64,000 nt of DNA from Rhabditoides inermis (lineage: Eukaryota > Nematoda > Chromadorea > Rhabditida > Rhabditidae), in assembly GCA_963966185.1 (NCBI GenBank), contig CAWZYM010000434.1, forward strand, positions 124,001-188,000. Reading direction: 5' to 3'. The position numbers and the translations under genes were made by a program. This document shows positions 37,994 to 49,509 of this stretch, piece by piece. The notes beneath the pieces were generated by a model. That model worked only from the letters and a program-made list of their open reading frames with translations. It was not told where the DNA came from and did no database searches. Each line of letters begins with the position of its first letter. Position 1 is the stretch's first letter.

Positions 37994-38821
37994 GGGTTCT
38001 AGCGCCAGATATCTCAAACCGTCAGGTTCTAGCCGCAGAGATCTCAAACTGTCAGGTTCTGACGGTATTTATCTCAAACCGTCAGGTTCTAGGCCCAGAA
38101 ATCTCAAACCGTCAGGTTCTGTTGGTAGAGATCTCAAACCGTCAGGTTCTGTTGGCAGAGAACTCAAATCGTCAGGTTCTGTCGGTAAATATAAAACCGT
38201 CAGGTTCTAGCCGCAGAGATGTCAAACCGTCAGGTTCTAGCCGCAGAGATCTCAAACCGTCAGGTTCTAGCCGCAGAGATCTCAAACCGTCAGGTTCTAG
38301 CGCCAGATATCTCAAACCGTCAGGTTCAGCCGGCAGAAATTTCAAACCGTCAGGTTCTAGCCGCAGAGATATCAAACCTGTCAGGTTCTGTTGGTAGAAA
38401 TCTCAAACCGTCAGGTTCTGTTGACAGAGATCTCAAACCGTCAGGTTCTGTCGGTAGATATCTCAAACTGTCAGGTTCTAGCGCCAGATATCTCAAACCG
38501 TCAGGTTCTGCCGGCAGAATTCTCAAACCGTCAGGTTCTAGCGGCAAAGATCTCAAACTGTCAGGTTCTAGCGCCAGATATCTCAAACCGTCAGGTTCTG
38601 CAGGCAGAAATCTCAAACCGTCAGGTTCTAGCCGCAGAGAAATCGAACCGTCAGGTTCTGTTGGCAGAGATCTCAAACCGCCAGGTTCTAGGCCCAGAAA
38701 TCTCAAATTGTCAGGTTCTAGCGCCAGAAAAATAAAAGCGTCAGGTTCAGCCGGCAGAAATCTCAAACCGTCAGGTTCTAGCCGCAGTGATGTGCAGCGA
38801 GCCATAGTGATGTGATGGTTA
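37994..38821 (+). repeat. 30-mer block 29 (828 bp)
   Basis: Second copy of the GGCAAAGATCTC type, 1494 bp after block 28. Confidence 0.97.
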
Positions 38822-39308
38822 CACACTCTTAACACACTCTTAACACACCGTTAACACACTGTTAACACACTGTTAACACACTCTTAACACACCGTTAACA
38901 CACTGTTAACACACTGTTAACACACTGTTAACACACTGTTAACACACTGTTAACACACTGTTAACACACTATTAACACACTGTTAACACACTGTTAACAC
39001 ACTGTTAACACACTGTTAACACACTGTTAACACACTGTTAACACACTGTTAACACACTGTTAACACACTGTTAACACACTGTTAACACACTGTTAACACA
39101 CTGTTAACACACTGTTAACACACTGTTAACACACTGTTAACACACTGTTAACGCACTGTTAACACACTGTTAACGCACTGTTAACACACTGTTAACACAC
39201 TGTTAACACACTGTTAACACACTGTTAACACACTGTTAACACACTGTTAACACACTGTTAACACACTGTTAACACACTGTTAACACACTGTTAACACACT
39301 GTAAACAC
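38822..39308 (+). repeat. 11-mer array, about 44 units, ending in hAT target
   Basis: Internal CTCTTAA-CCGTTAA pair near 38883, a lone CTATTAA near 38970, two TTAACGCAC units near 39153-39175, ending GTAAACAC (39301-39308). Related to 13994 and 19500. Confidence 0.95.
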
Positions 39309-39498
39309 TAGTGTTGGGCAAAATCCTAATCCGAGTTGGATTTTGGATTTTGGATTAATCAAAATCCCAGATATTCAGGGTTTTGGATTTCGGATTAATC
39401 CGTAATCCAAAATTGTGGATTTCGGGTTTTGGATTAACCCAAAATCCAAAATTTTTGGATTTTGGTTTTCAGATTAATCCAAACTTGTTTCTGTAAAG
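39309..39498 (+). mobile_element. hAT-like element, left-end fragment 4
   Basis: 190 bp, one base longer than fragments 1 and 2 (CAAAATCCAAAAT instead of CAAAACCAAAAT), with a private GATTTCGG near 39387. Same CTGTAAAG breakpoint into 30-mers. Confidence 0.82.
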
Positions 39499-39987
39499 GC
39501 AGAAATTTCAAACCGTCAGGTTCCAGCCGCAGAGATATCAAACCTGTCAGGTTCTGTTGGTAGAAATCTCAAACCGTCAGGTTCTGTTGACAGAGATCTC
39601 AAACCGTCAGGTTCTGTCGGTAGATATCTCAAACTGTCAGGTTCTAGCGCCAGATATCTCAAACCGTCAGGTTCTGCCGGCAGAATTCTCAAACCGTCAG
39701 GTTCTAGCGGCAGAGATCTCAAACTGTCAGGTTCTAGCGCCAGATATCTCAAACCGTCAGGTTCTGCAGGCAGAAATCTCAAACCGTCAGGTTCTAGCCG
39801 CAGAGAAATCGAACCGTCAGGTTCTGTCGGCAGAGATCTCAAACCGCCAGGTTCTAGGCCCAGAAATCTCAAATTGTCAGGTTCTAGCGCCAGAAAAATA
39901 AAAGCGTCAGGTTCAGCCGGCAGAAATCTCAAACCGTCAGGTTCTAGCCGCAGTGATGTGCAGCGAGCCATAGTGATGTGATGGTTA
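39499..39987 (+). repeat. 30-mer block 30 (489 bp, 5'-truncated)
   Basis: Third copy of the truncated block type with GGTTCCAGCC. Confidence 0.95.
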
Positions 39988-41005
39988 CACACTCTTAACA
40001 CACTCTTAACACACCGTTAACACACTGTTAACACACTGTTAACACACTGTTAACACACTGTTAACACACTGTTAACACACTGTTAACACACTGTTAACAC
40101 ACTGTTAACACACTGTTAACACACTGTTAACACACTGTTAACACACTGTTAACACACTGTTAACACACTGTTAACACACTGTTAACACACTGTTAACACA
40201 CTGTTAACACACTGTTAACACACTGTTAACACACTGTTAACACACTGTTAACACACTGTTAACACACTGTTAACACACTGTTAACACACTGTTAACACAC
40301 TGTTAACACACTGTTAACACACTGTTAACACACTGTTAACACACTGTTAACACACTGTTAACACACTGTTAACACACTGTTAACACACTGTTAACACACT
40401 GTTAACACACTGTTAACGCACTGTTAACACACTGTTAACGCACTGTTAACACACTGTTAACACACTGTTAACACACTGTTAACACACTGTTAACACACTG
40501 TTAACACACTGTTAACACACTGTTAACACACTGTTAACACACTGTTAACGCACTGTTAACACACTGTTAACACACTGTTAACACACTGTTAACACACTGT
40601 TAACACACTGTTAACACACTGTTAACACACTGTTAACACACTGTTAACACACTGTTAACACACTATTAACACACTGTTAAGACACTGTTAACACACTGTT
40701 AACACACTGTTAACACACTGTTAACACACTGTTAGCACACTGTTAACACACTGTTAACACACTGTTAGCACACTGTTAACACACTGTTAACACACTGTTA
40801 ACACACTGTTAACACACTGTTAACACACTGTTAACACACTGTTAACACACTGTTAACACACTGTTAACACACTGTTAACACACTGTTAACACACTGTTAA
40901 CACACTGTTAACACACTGTTAACACACTGTTAACACACTGTTAACACACTGTTAACACACTGTTAACACACTGTTAACACACTGTTAACACACTGTTAAC
41001 ACACG
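39988..41005 (+). repeat. 11-mer array, 92 units, with reduced island
   Basis: Several TTAACGCAC units near 40417-40555. The island near 40664 has a single TTAAGAC unit, followed by two TTAGCAC units. Confidence 0.97.
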
Positions 41006-41833
41006 GGGTTCTAGCGCCAGATATCTCAAACCGTCAGGTTCTAGCCGCAGAGATCTCAAACTGTCAGGTTCTGACGGTATTTATCTCAAACCGTCAGGTT
41101 CTAGGCCCAGAAATCTCAAACCGTCAGGTTCTGTTGGTAGAGATCTCAAACCGTCAGGTTCTGTTGGCAGAGAACTCAAATCGTCAGGTTCTGTCGGTAA
41201 ATATAAAACCGTCAGGTTCTAGCCGCAGAGATGTCAAACCGTCAGGTTCTAGCCGCAGAGATCTCAAACCGTCAGGTTCTAGCCGCAGAGATCTCAAACC
41301 GTCAGGTTCTAGCGCCAGATATCTCAAACCGTCAGGTTCAGCCGGCAGAAATTTCAAACCGTCAGGTTCTAGCCGCAGAGATATCAAACCTGTCAGGTTC
41401 TGTTGGTAGAAATCTCAAACCGTCAGGTTCTGTTGACAGAGATCTCAAACCGTCAGGTTCTGTCGGTAGATATCTCAAACTGTCAGGTTCTAGCGCCAGA
41501 TATCTCAAACCGTCAGGTTCTGCCGGCAGAATTCTCAAACCGTCAGGTTCTAGCGGCAGAGATCTCAAACTGTCAGGTTCTAGCGCCAGATATCTCAAAC
41601 CGTCAGGTTCTGCAGGCAGAAATCTCAAACCGTCAGGTTCTAGCCGCAGAGAAATCGAACCGTCAGGTTCTGTCGGCAGAGATCTCAAACCGCCAGGTTC
41701 TAGGCCCAGAAATCTCAAATTGTCAGGTTCTAGCGCCAGAAAAATAAAAGCGTCAGGTTCAGCCGGCAGAAATCTCAAACCGTCAGGTTCTAGCCGCAGT
41801 GATGTGCAGCGAGCCATAGTGATGTGATGGTTA
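41006..41833 (+). repeat. 30-mer block 31 (828 bp)
   Basis: Plain reference type with TTATCTCAAACC and AAATATAAAACC; no private marker noticed. Confidence 0.97.
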
Positions 41834-42210
41834 CACACTCTTAACACACTCTTAACACACCGTTAACACACCGTTAACACACTGTTAACACACTGTTAAC
41901 ACACTGTTAACACACTGTTAACACACTGTTAACACACTGTTAACACACTGTTAACACACTGTTAACACACTGTTAACACACTGTTAACACACTGTTAACA
42001 CACTGTTAACACACTGTTAACACACTGTTAACACACTGTTAACACACTGTTAACACACTGTTAACGCACTGTTAACACACTGTTAACACACTGTTAACAC
42101 ACTGTTAACACACTGTTAACACACTGTTAACACACTGTTAACACACTGTTAACACACTGTTAACACACTGTTAACACACTGTTAACACACTGTTAACACA
42201 CTGTAAACAC
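41834..42210 (+). repeat. 11-mer array, about 34 units, ending in hAT target
   Basis: Opens with two CTCTTAA and two CCGTTAA units. One TTAACGCAC near 42062. Ends GTAAACAC (42203-42210). Confidence 0.95.
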
Positions 42211-42400
42211 TAGTGTTGGGCAAAATCCTAATCCGAGTTGGATTTTGGATTTTGGATTAATCAAAATCCCAGATATTCAGGGTTTTGGATTTTGGATTAA
42301 TCCGTAATCCAAAATTGTGGATTTCGGGTTTTGGATTAACCCAAAATCCAAAATTTTTGGATTTTGGTTTTCAGATTAATCCAAACTTGTTTCTGTAAAG
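42211..42400 (+). mobile_element. hAT-like element, left-end fragment 5
   Basis: 190-bp form like fragment 4, with the same CTGTAAAG breakpoint; the following 30-mer has GGTTCTAGCC, not GGTTCCAGCC. It is the left end nearest to a right end (43201), but 400 bp of 30-mers and 36 11-mers lie between, so it is not an intact element. Confidence 0.82.
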
Positions 42401-42799
42401 GCAGAAATTTCAAACCGTCAGGTTCTAGCCGCAGAGATATCAAACCTGTCAGGTTCTGTTGGTAGAAATCTCAAACCGTCAGGTTCTGTTGACAGAGATC
42501 TCAAACCGTCAGGTTCTGTCGGTAGATATCTCAAACTGTCAGGTTCTAGCGCCAGATATCTCAAACCGTCAGGTTCTGCCGGCAGAATTCTCAAACCGTC
42601 AGGTTCTAGCGGCAGAGATCTCAAACTGTCAGGTTCTAGCGCCAGATATCTCAAACCGTCAGGTTCTGCAGGCAGAAATCTCAAATTGTCAGGTTCTAGC
42701 GCCAGAAAAATAAAAGCGTCAGGTTCAGCCGGCAGAAATCTCAAACCGTCAGGTTCTAGCCGCAGTGATGTGCAGCGAGCCATAGTGATGTGATGGTTA
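42401..42799 (+). repeat. 30-mer block 32 (399 bp, truncated and deleted)
   Basis: 5'-truncated at the transposon and lacking three consecutive monomers near 42684, where GCAGGCAGAAATC runs directly into the CAAATTGTC monomer end. Confidence 0.95.
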
Positions 42800-43200
42800 C
42801 ACACTCTTAACACACTCTTAACACACTCTTAACACACTGTTAACACACTGTTAACACACTGTTAACACACTGTTAACACACTGTTAACACACTGTTAACA
42901 CACTGTTAACACACTGTTAACACACTGTTAACACACTGTTAACACACTGTTAACACACTGTTAACACACTGTTAACACACTGTTAACACACTGTTAACAC
43001 ACTGTTAACACACTGTTAACACACTGTTAACACACTGTTAACACACTGTTAACACACTGTTAACACACTGTTAACACACTGTTAACACACTGTTAACACA
43101 CTGTTAACGCACTGTTAACACACTGTTAACACACTGTTAACACACTGTTAACACACTGTTAACACACTGTTAACACACTGTTAACACACTGTTAACACAC
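42800..43200 (+). repeat. 11-mer array, 36 units
   Basis: Three CTCTTAA units at the start and no CCGTTAA. One TTAACGCAC near 43107. Ends abruptly in TTAACACAC against transposon DNA, without the target octamer. Confidence 0.95.
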
Positions 43201-43535
43201 AGAAACAAGTTTGGATTAATCTGAAAACCAAAAATGTTTCTGTAAAGTTACAAAGGCGCCGTTATAGATTAAAAGCTCAAATAAAGTGAAATTTCATCAT
43301 TTAAAACAACATTATTTTAACAATTTGTAAACGAGTAGATTAATCCAAAATCCAAAACCCGGATTTCTGGATTTTGGATTTTGGATTAATCCAAATCCCC
43401 AAAAAACTGGATTTTGGATTTCGGATTAATCTGAAATCCGAAATTTCTAAGATTTTGGATTAAGATTCGGATTAATCCGATTAATCCGATTAATCCACGA
43501 TTAATCCAAATTTGGATTAATCCTGCCCAACACTA
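43201..43535 (+). mobile_element. hAT-like element, right-end fragment 1
   Basis: Ends in TGCCCAACACTA (43524-43535), the inverted repeat of the left terminus, followed by GTAAACAC. The interior (about 43248-43330) is AT-rich and does not occur in the left fragments. The first 34 bp (43201-43234) are an inverted copy of the left-fragment end (compare about 14614-14641). CTGTAAAG at 43240-43247 is where left fragments stop. Joining a 189-bp left piece to 43248-43535 would give an ancestral element of about 477 bp, the size of a MITE, with no coding capacity. Confidence 0.82.
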
Positions 43536-43543
43536 GTAAACAC
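43536..43543 (+). repeat. 8-bp target site duplication of the hAT-like element
   Basis: GTAAACAC, identical to the octamer before every left end. Eight bases is the duplication length known for hAT transposition. The next two units and TAAACTAAAC match the empty sites at 3188 and 7975. Confidence 0.85.
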
Positions 43544-44134
43544 ACTGTTAACACACTGTAAACTAAACACACTGTTAACACACTGTTAACACACTGTTAA
43601 CACACTGTTAACACACTGTTAACACACTGTTAACACACTGTTAACACACTGTTAACACACTGTTAACACACTGTTAACACACTGTTAACACACTGTTAAC
43701 ACACTGTTAACACACTGTTAACACACTGTTAACACACTGTTAACACACTGTTAACACACTGTTAACACACTGTTAACACACTGTTAACACACTGTTAACA
43801 CACTGTTAACACACTGTTAACACACTGTTAACACACTGTTAACACACTGTTAACACACTGTTAACACACTGTTAACACACTGTTAACACACTGTTAACAC
43901 ACTGTTAACACACTGTTAACACACTGTTAACACACTGTTAACACACTGTTAACACACTGTTAACACACTGTTAACACACTGTTAACACACTGTTAACACA
44001 CTGTTAACACACTGTTAACACACTGTTAACACACTGTTAACACACTGTTATCACACTGTTAACACACTGTTAACACACTGTTAACACACTGTTAACACAT
44101 TGTTAACACACTGTTAACACACTGTTAACACACG
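43544..44134 (+). repeat. 11-mer array, about 53 units
   Basis: Begins two units before the TAAACTAAAC marker. It has one TTATCAC unit near 44050 and one CACATTG near 44097. No CTCTTAA opening, because it starts at a transposon and not at a tail box. Confidence 0.95.
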
Positions 44135-45262
44135 GGGTTCTAGCGCCAGATATCTCAAACCGTCAGGTTCTAGCCGCAGAGATCTCAAACCGTCAGGTTC
44201 TAGCCGCAGAGATTTCAAACCGTCAGGTTCTAGCCGCAGAGATCTCAAACCGTCAGGTTCAAGCGCCAGATATCTCAAACCGTCAGGTTCAGCCGGCAGA
44301 AATCTCAAACCGTCAGGTTCTAGCCGCAGAGATATCAAACCGTCAGGTTCTGTTGGCAGAAATCTCAAACCGTCAGGTTCTGTTGACAGAGATCTCAAAC
44401 CGTCAGGTTCTGTCGGTAGATATCTCAAACTGTCAGGTTCTAGCGCCAGATATCTCAAACCGTCAGGTTCTGCCGGCAGAATTCTCAAACCGTCAGGTTC
44501 TAGCGGCAGAGGTCTCAAACTGTCAGGTTCTAGCGCCAGATATCTCAAACCGTCAGGTTCTGCAGGCAGAAATCTCAAACCGTCAGGTTCTAGCCGCAGA
44601 GATATCAAACCGTCAGGTTCTGTTGGCAGAGACCTCAAACCGTCAGGTTCTGTTGGCAGAGATCTCAAACCGTCATGTTCTGTCGGTAGATATCTCAAAC
44701 TGTCAGGTTCTAGCGCCAGATATCTCAAACCGTCAGGTTCTGCAGGCAGAAATCTCAAACCGTCAGGTTCTAGCCGCAGAGAAATCAAACCGTCAGGTTC
44801 TGTCGGCAGAGATCTCAATCCGTCAGGTTCTTTTGACAGAGATCTCAAACCGTTAGGTTCTGTCGGTAGATATCTCAAACTGTCAGGTTCTAGCCCCAGA
44901 AATCTCAAACCGTCAGGCTCCAGCCCCAGAATTCTCAAACCGTCAGGTTCTGCCGGCAGAATTCTCAAACCGTCAGGTTCTAGCGGCAGAGATCTCAAAC
45001 TGTCAGGTTCTAGCGCCAGATATCTCAACCGTCAGGTTCTGCAGGCAGAAATCTCAAACCGTCAGGTTCTAGCCGCAGAGAAATCGAACCGTCAGGTTCT
45101 GTCGGCAGAGATCTCAAACCGCCAGGTTCTAGGCCCAGAAATCTCAAATTGTCAGGTTCTAGCGCCAGAAAAATAAAAGCGTCAGGTTCAGCCGGCAGAA
45201 ATCTCAAACCGTCAGGTTCTAGCCGCAGTGATGTGCAGCGAGCCATAGTGATGTGATGTTTA
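44135..45262 (+). repeat. 30-mer block 33 (1128 bp, long type)
   Basis: Different monomer order from the 828-bp type: no GGTATTTATC monomer near the head, a second run of GTTGGCAGAG and GTCGGTAGATATC monomers, and the variants CATGTTCTG, TTTTGACAG and GGCTCCAGCCCC. One 29-bp monomer (CTCAACCGTC near 45026) shifts the register. The tail box ends in GTTTA. Confidence 0.96.
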
Positions 45263-45565
45263 CACACTCTTAACACACTCTTAACACACCGTTAACACAC
45301 TGTTAACACACTGTTAACACACTCTTAACACACCGTTAACACACTGTTAACACACTGTTAACACACTGTTAACACACTGTTAACACACTGTTAACACACT
45401 CTTAACACACCGTTAACACACTGTTAACACACTGTTAACACACTGTTAACACACTGTTAACACACTGTTAACACATTGTTAACACACTGTTAACACACTG
45501 TTAACACACTGTTAACACACTGTTAACACATTGTTAACACACTGTTAACACACTGTTAACACACG
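45263..45565 (+). repeat. 11-mer array, 27 units
   Basis: CTCTTAA-CCGTTAA pairs recur three times (start, near 45325 and near 45400). Two CACATTG units. Confidence 0.96.
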
Positions 45566-46693
45566 GGGTTCTAGCGCCAGATATCTCAAACCGTCAGGTT
45601 CTAGCCGCAGAGATCTCAAACCGTCAGGTTCTAGCCGCAGAGATTTCAAACCGTCAGGTTCTAGCCGCAGAGATCTCAAACCGTCAGGTTCAAGCGCCAG
45701 ATATCTCAAACCGTCAGGTTCAGCCGGCAGAAATCTCAAACCGTCAGGTTCTAGCCGCAGAGATATCAAACCGTCAGGTTCTGTTGGCAGAAATCTCAAA
45801 CCGTCAGGTTCTGTTGACAGAGATCTCAAACCGTCAGGTTCTGTCGGTAGATATCTCAAACTGTCAGGTTCTAGCGCCAGATATCTCAAACCGTCAGGTT
45901 CTGCCGGCAGAATTCTCAAACCGTCAGGTTCTAGCGGCAGAGGTCTCAAACTGTCAGGTTCTAGCGCCAGATATCTCAAACCGTCAGGTTCTGCAGGCAG
46001 AAATCTCAAACCGTCAGGTTCTAGCCGCAGAGATATCAAACCGTCAGGTTCTGTTGGCAGAGACCTCAAACCGTCAGGTTCTGTTGGCAGAGATCTCAAA
46101 CCGTCATGTTCTGTCGGTAGATATCTCAAACTGTCAGGTTCTAGCGCCAGATATCTCAAACCGTCAGGTTCTGCAGGCAGAAATCTCAAACCGTCAGGTT
46201 CTAGCCGCAGAGAAATCAAACCGTCAGGTTCTGTCGGCAGAGATCTCAATCCGTCAGGTTCTTTTGACAGAGATCTCAAACCGTTAGGTTCTGTCGGTAG
46301 ATATCTCAAACTGTCAGGTTCTAGCCCCAGAAATCTCAAACCGTCAGGCTCCAGCCCCAGAATTCTCAAACCGTCAGGTTCTGCCGGCAGAATTCTCAAA
46401 CCGTCAGGTTCTAGCGGCAGAGATCTCAAACTGTCAGGTTCTAGCGCCAGATATCTCAACCGTCAGGTTCTGCAGGCAGAAATCTCAAACCGTCAGGTTC
46501 TAGCCGCAGAGAAATCGAACCGTCAGGTTCTGTCGGCAGAGATCTCAAACCGCCAGGTTCTAGGCCCAGAAATCTCAAATTGTCAGGTTCTAGCGCCAGA
46601 AAAATAAAAGCGTCAGGTTCAGCCGGCAGAAATCTCAAACCGTCAGGTTCTAGCCGCAGTGATGTGCAGCGAGCCATAGTGATGTGATGTTTA
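45566..46693 (+). repeat. 30-mer block 34 (1128 bp, long type)
   Basis: I see no difference from block 33 in the positions compared; repeat distance 1431 bp. Confidence 0.96.
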
Positions 46694-47370
46694 CACACTC
46701 TTAACACACTCTTAACACACCGTTAACACACTGTTAACACACTGTTAACACACTCTTAACACACCGTTAACACACTGTTAACACACTGTTAACACACTGT
46801 TAACACACTGTTAACACACTGTTCACACACTCTTAACACACCGTTAACACACTGTTAACACACTGTTAACACACTGTTAACACACTGTTAACACACTGTT
46901 AACACACTGTTAACACACTGTTAACACACTGTTAACACACTGTTAACACACTGTTAACACACTGTTAACACACTGTTAACACACTGTTAACACACTGTTA
47001 ACACACTGTTAACACACTGTTAACACACTGTTAACACACTGTTAACACACTGTTAACACACTGTTAACACACTGTTAACACACTGTTAACACACTGTTAA
47101 CACACTGTTAACACACTGTTAACACACTGTTAACACACTGTTAACACACTGTTAACACACTGTTAACACACTGTTAACACACTGTTAACACACTGTTAAC
47201 ACACTGTTAACACACTGTTAACACACTGTTAACACACTGTTAACACACTGTTAACACACTGTTAACACACTGTTAACACACTGTTAACACACTGTTAACA
47301 CACTGTTAACACACTATTAACACACTGTTAACACACTGTTAACACACTGTTAACACACTGTTAACACACG
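46694..47370 (+). repeat. 11-mer array, 61 units
   Basis: Contains a rare GTTCACACACTC variant (near 46821) followed by CTTAACACACCG. The same variant flanks the inversion centre. One CTATTAA near 47313. Confidence 0.96.
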
Positions 47371-48498
47371 GGGTTCTAGCGCCAGATATCTCAAACCGTC
47401 AGGTTCTAGCCGCAGAGATCTCAAACCGTCAGGTTCTAGCCGCAGAGATTTCAAACCGTCAGGTTCTAGCCGCAGAGATCTCAAACCGTCAGGTTCTAGC
47501 GCCAGATATCTCAAACCGTCAGGTTCAGCCGGCAGAAATCTCAAACCGTCAGGTTCTAGCCGCAGAGATATCAAACCGTCAGGTTCTGTTGGCAGAAATC
47601 TCAAACCGTCAGGTTCTGTTGACAGAGATCTCAAACCGTCAGGTTCTGTCGGTAGATATCTCAAACTGTCAGGTTCTAGCGCCAGATATCTCAAACCGTC
47701 AGGTTCTGCCGGCAGAATTCTCAAACCGTCAGGTTCTAGCGGCAGAGGTCTCAAACTGTCAGGTTCTAGCGCCAGATATCTCAAACCGTCAGGTTCTGCA
47801 GGCAGAAATCTCAAACCGTCAGGTTCTAGCCGCAGAGATATCAAACCGTCAGGTTCTGTTGGCAGAGACCTCAAACCGTCAGGTTCTGTTGGCAGAGATC
47901 TCAAACCGTCATGTTCTGTCGGTAGATATCTCAAACTGTCAGGTTCTAGCGCCAGATATCTCAAACCGTCAGGTTCTGCAGGCAGAAATCTCAAACCGTC
48001 AGGTTCTAGCCGCAGAGAAATCAAACCGTCAGGTTCTGTCGGCAAAGATCTCAATCCGTCAGGTTCTTTTGACAGAGATCTCAAACCGTTAGGTTCTGTC
48101 GGTAGATATCTCAAACTGTCAGGTTCTAGCCCCAGAAATCTCAAACCGTCAGGCTCCAGCCCCAGAATTCTCAAACCGTCAGGTTCTGCCGGCAGAATTC
48201 TCAAACCGTCAGGTTCTAGCGGCAGAGATCTCAAACTGTCAGGTTCTAGCGCCAGATATCTCAACCGTCAGGTTCTGCAGGCAGAAATCTCAAACCGTCA
48301 GGTTCTAGCCGCAGAGAAATCGAACCGTCAGGTTCTGTCGGCAGAGATCTCAAACCGCCAGGTTCTAGGCCCAGAAATCTCAAATTGTCAGGTTCTAGCG
48401 CCAGAAAAATAAAAGCGTCAGGTTCAGCCGGCAGAAATCTCAAACCGTCAGGTTCTAGCCGCAGTGATGTGCAGCGAGCCATAGTGATGTGATGTTTA
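47371..48498 (+). repeat. 30-mer block 35 (1128 bp, long type)
   Basis: As block 33 apart from AGGTTCTAGCGCC (not AGGTTCAAGCGCC) near 47490 and GGCAAAGATCTC near 48042. Last block in the + orientation. Confidence 0.96.
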
Positions 48499-48910
48499 CA
48501 CACTCTTAACACACTCTTAACACACCGTTAACACACTGTTAACACACTCTTAACACACTCTTAACACACCGTTAACACACTGTTAACACACTGTTAACAC
48601 ACTGTTAACACACTGTTAACACACTGTTAACACACTGTTAACACACTGTTAACACACTGTTAACACACTGTTAACACACTGTTAACACACTGTTAACACA
48701 CTGTTAACACACTGTTAACACACTGTTAACACACTGTTAACACACTGTTAACACACTGTTAACACACTGTTAACACACTGTTAACACACTGTTAACACAC
48801 TGTTAACACACTGTTAACACACTGTTAACACACTGTTAACACACTGTTAACACACTGTTAACACACTGTTAACACACTGTTAACACACTGTTAACACACT
48901 GTTAACACAC
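48499..48910 (+). repeat. 11-mer array, 37 units
   Basis: Opening variants repeated twice, then uniform units, ending in TTAACACAC against the transposon exactly as at 43200. Confidence 0.95.
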
Positions 48911-49245
48911 AGAAACAAGTTTGGATTATTCTGAAAACCAAAAATGTTTCTGTAAAGTTACAAAGGCGCCGTTATAGATTAAAAGCTCAAATAAAGTGAA
49001 ATTTCATCATTTAAAACAACATTATTTTAACAATTTGTAAACGAGTAGATTAATCCAAAATCCAAAACCCGGATTTCTGGATTTTGGATTTTGGATTAAT
49101 CCAAATCCCCAAAAAACTGGATTTTGGATTTCGGATTAATCTGAAATCCGAAATTTCTAAGATTTTGGATTAAGATTCGGATTAATCCGATTAATCCGAT
49201 TAATCCACGATTAATCCAAATTTGGATTAATCCTGCCCAACACTA
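48911..49245 (+). mobile_element. hAT-like element, right-end fragment 2
   Basis: Same 335 bp and same inverted 5' piece as 43201-43535, one difference noted (GGATTATTC for GGATTAATC near 48926). Ends TGCCCAACACTA. A duplicate carried by satellite amplification 5710 bp downstream. Confidence 0.82.
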
Positions 49246-49253
49246 GTAAACAC
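49246..49253 (+). repeat. Target site duplication beside right-end fragment 2
   Basis: GTAAACAC, followed by the same two units and TAAACTAAAC marker as at 43536. Confidence 0.85.
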
Positions 49254-49473
49254 ACTGTTAACACACTGTAAACTAAACACACTGTTAACACACTGTTAAC
49301 ACACTCTTAACACACCGTTAACACACTGTTAACACACTGTTAACACACTGTTAACACACTGTTAACACACTGTTCACACACTCTTAACACACCGTTAACA
49401 CACTGTTAACACACTGTTAACACACTGTTAACACACTGTTAACACACTGTTAACACACTGTTAACACACTGTT
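49254..49473 (+). repeat. 11-mer array, about 20 units, up to the inversion centre
   Basis: Contains CTCTTAA-CCGTTAA near 49304 and the rare GTTCACACACTC variant at about 49372, then CCGTTAA and seven standard units before the centre. The variant order copies part of the array at 46694. Confidence 0.95.
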
Positions 49474-49509
49474 AACAGTGTGTTAACAGTGTGTTAACAG
49501 TGTGTTAAC
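49438..49509. repeat. Perfect 72-bp palindrome; orientation switch of the whole array
   Basis: The axis lies between 49473 and 49474 inside GTTAAC; the centre reads CACACTGTTAACAGTGTG. Each arm is 36 bp of 11-mers. Left of it all cassettes read CACACTGTTAA, right of it TTAACAGTGTG. Beyond 49509 the right arm has the complement of CCGTTAA and GTTCACACACTC, found four units farther out on the left, so the arms are homologous but asymmetric. Confidence 0.95.

Noticed and set aside
42211..43535. A complete transposon running from the left end at 42211 to the right end at 43535
   Set aside because: Between the two ends lie a 399-bp 30-mer block with tail box and 36 11-mers, and the right piece begins with an inverted fragment of the left. 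This is two rearranged halves, not one intact element.
44040..44060. Isolated TTATCAC variant as a regulatory site
   Set aside because: It is a single-base change in one 11-mer and has no recurring context.
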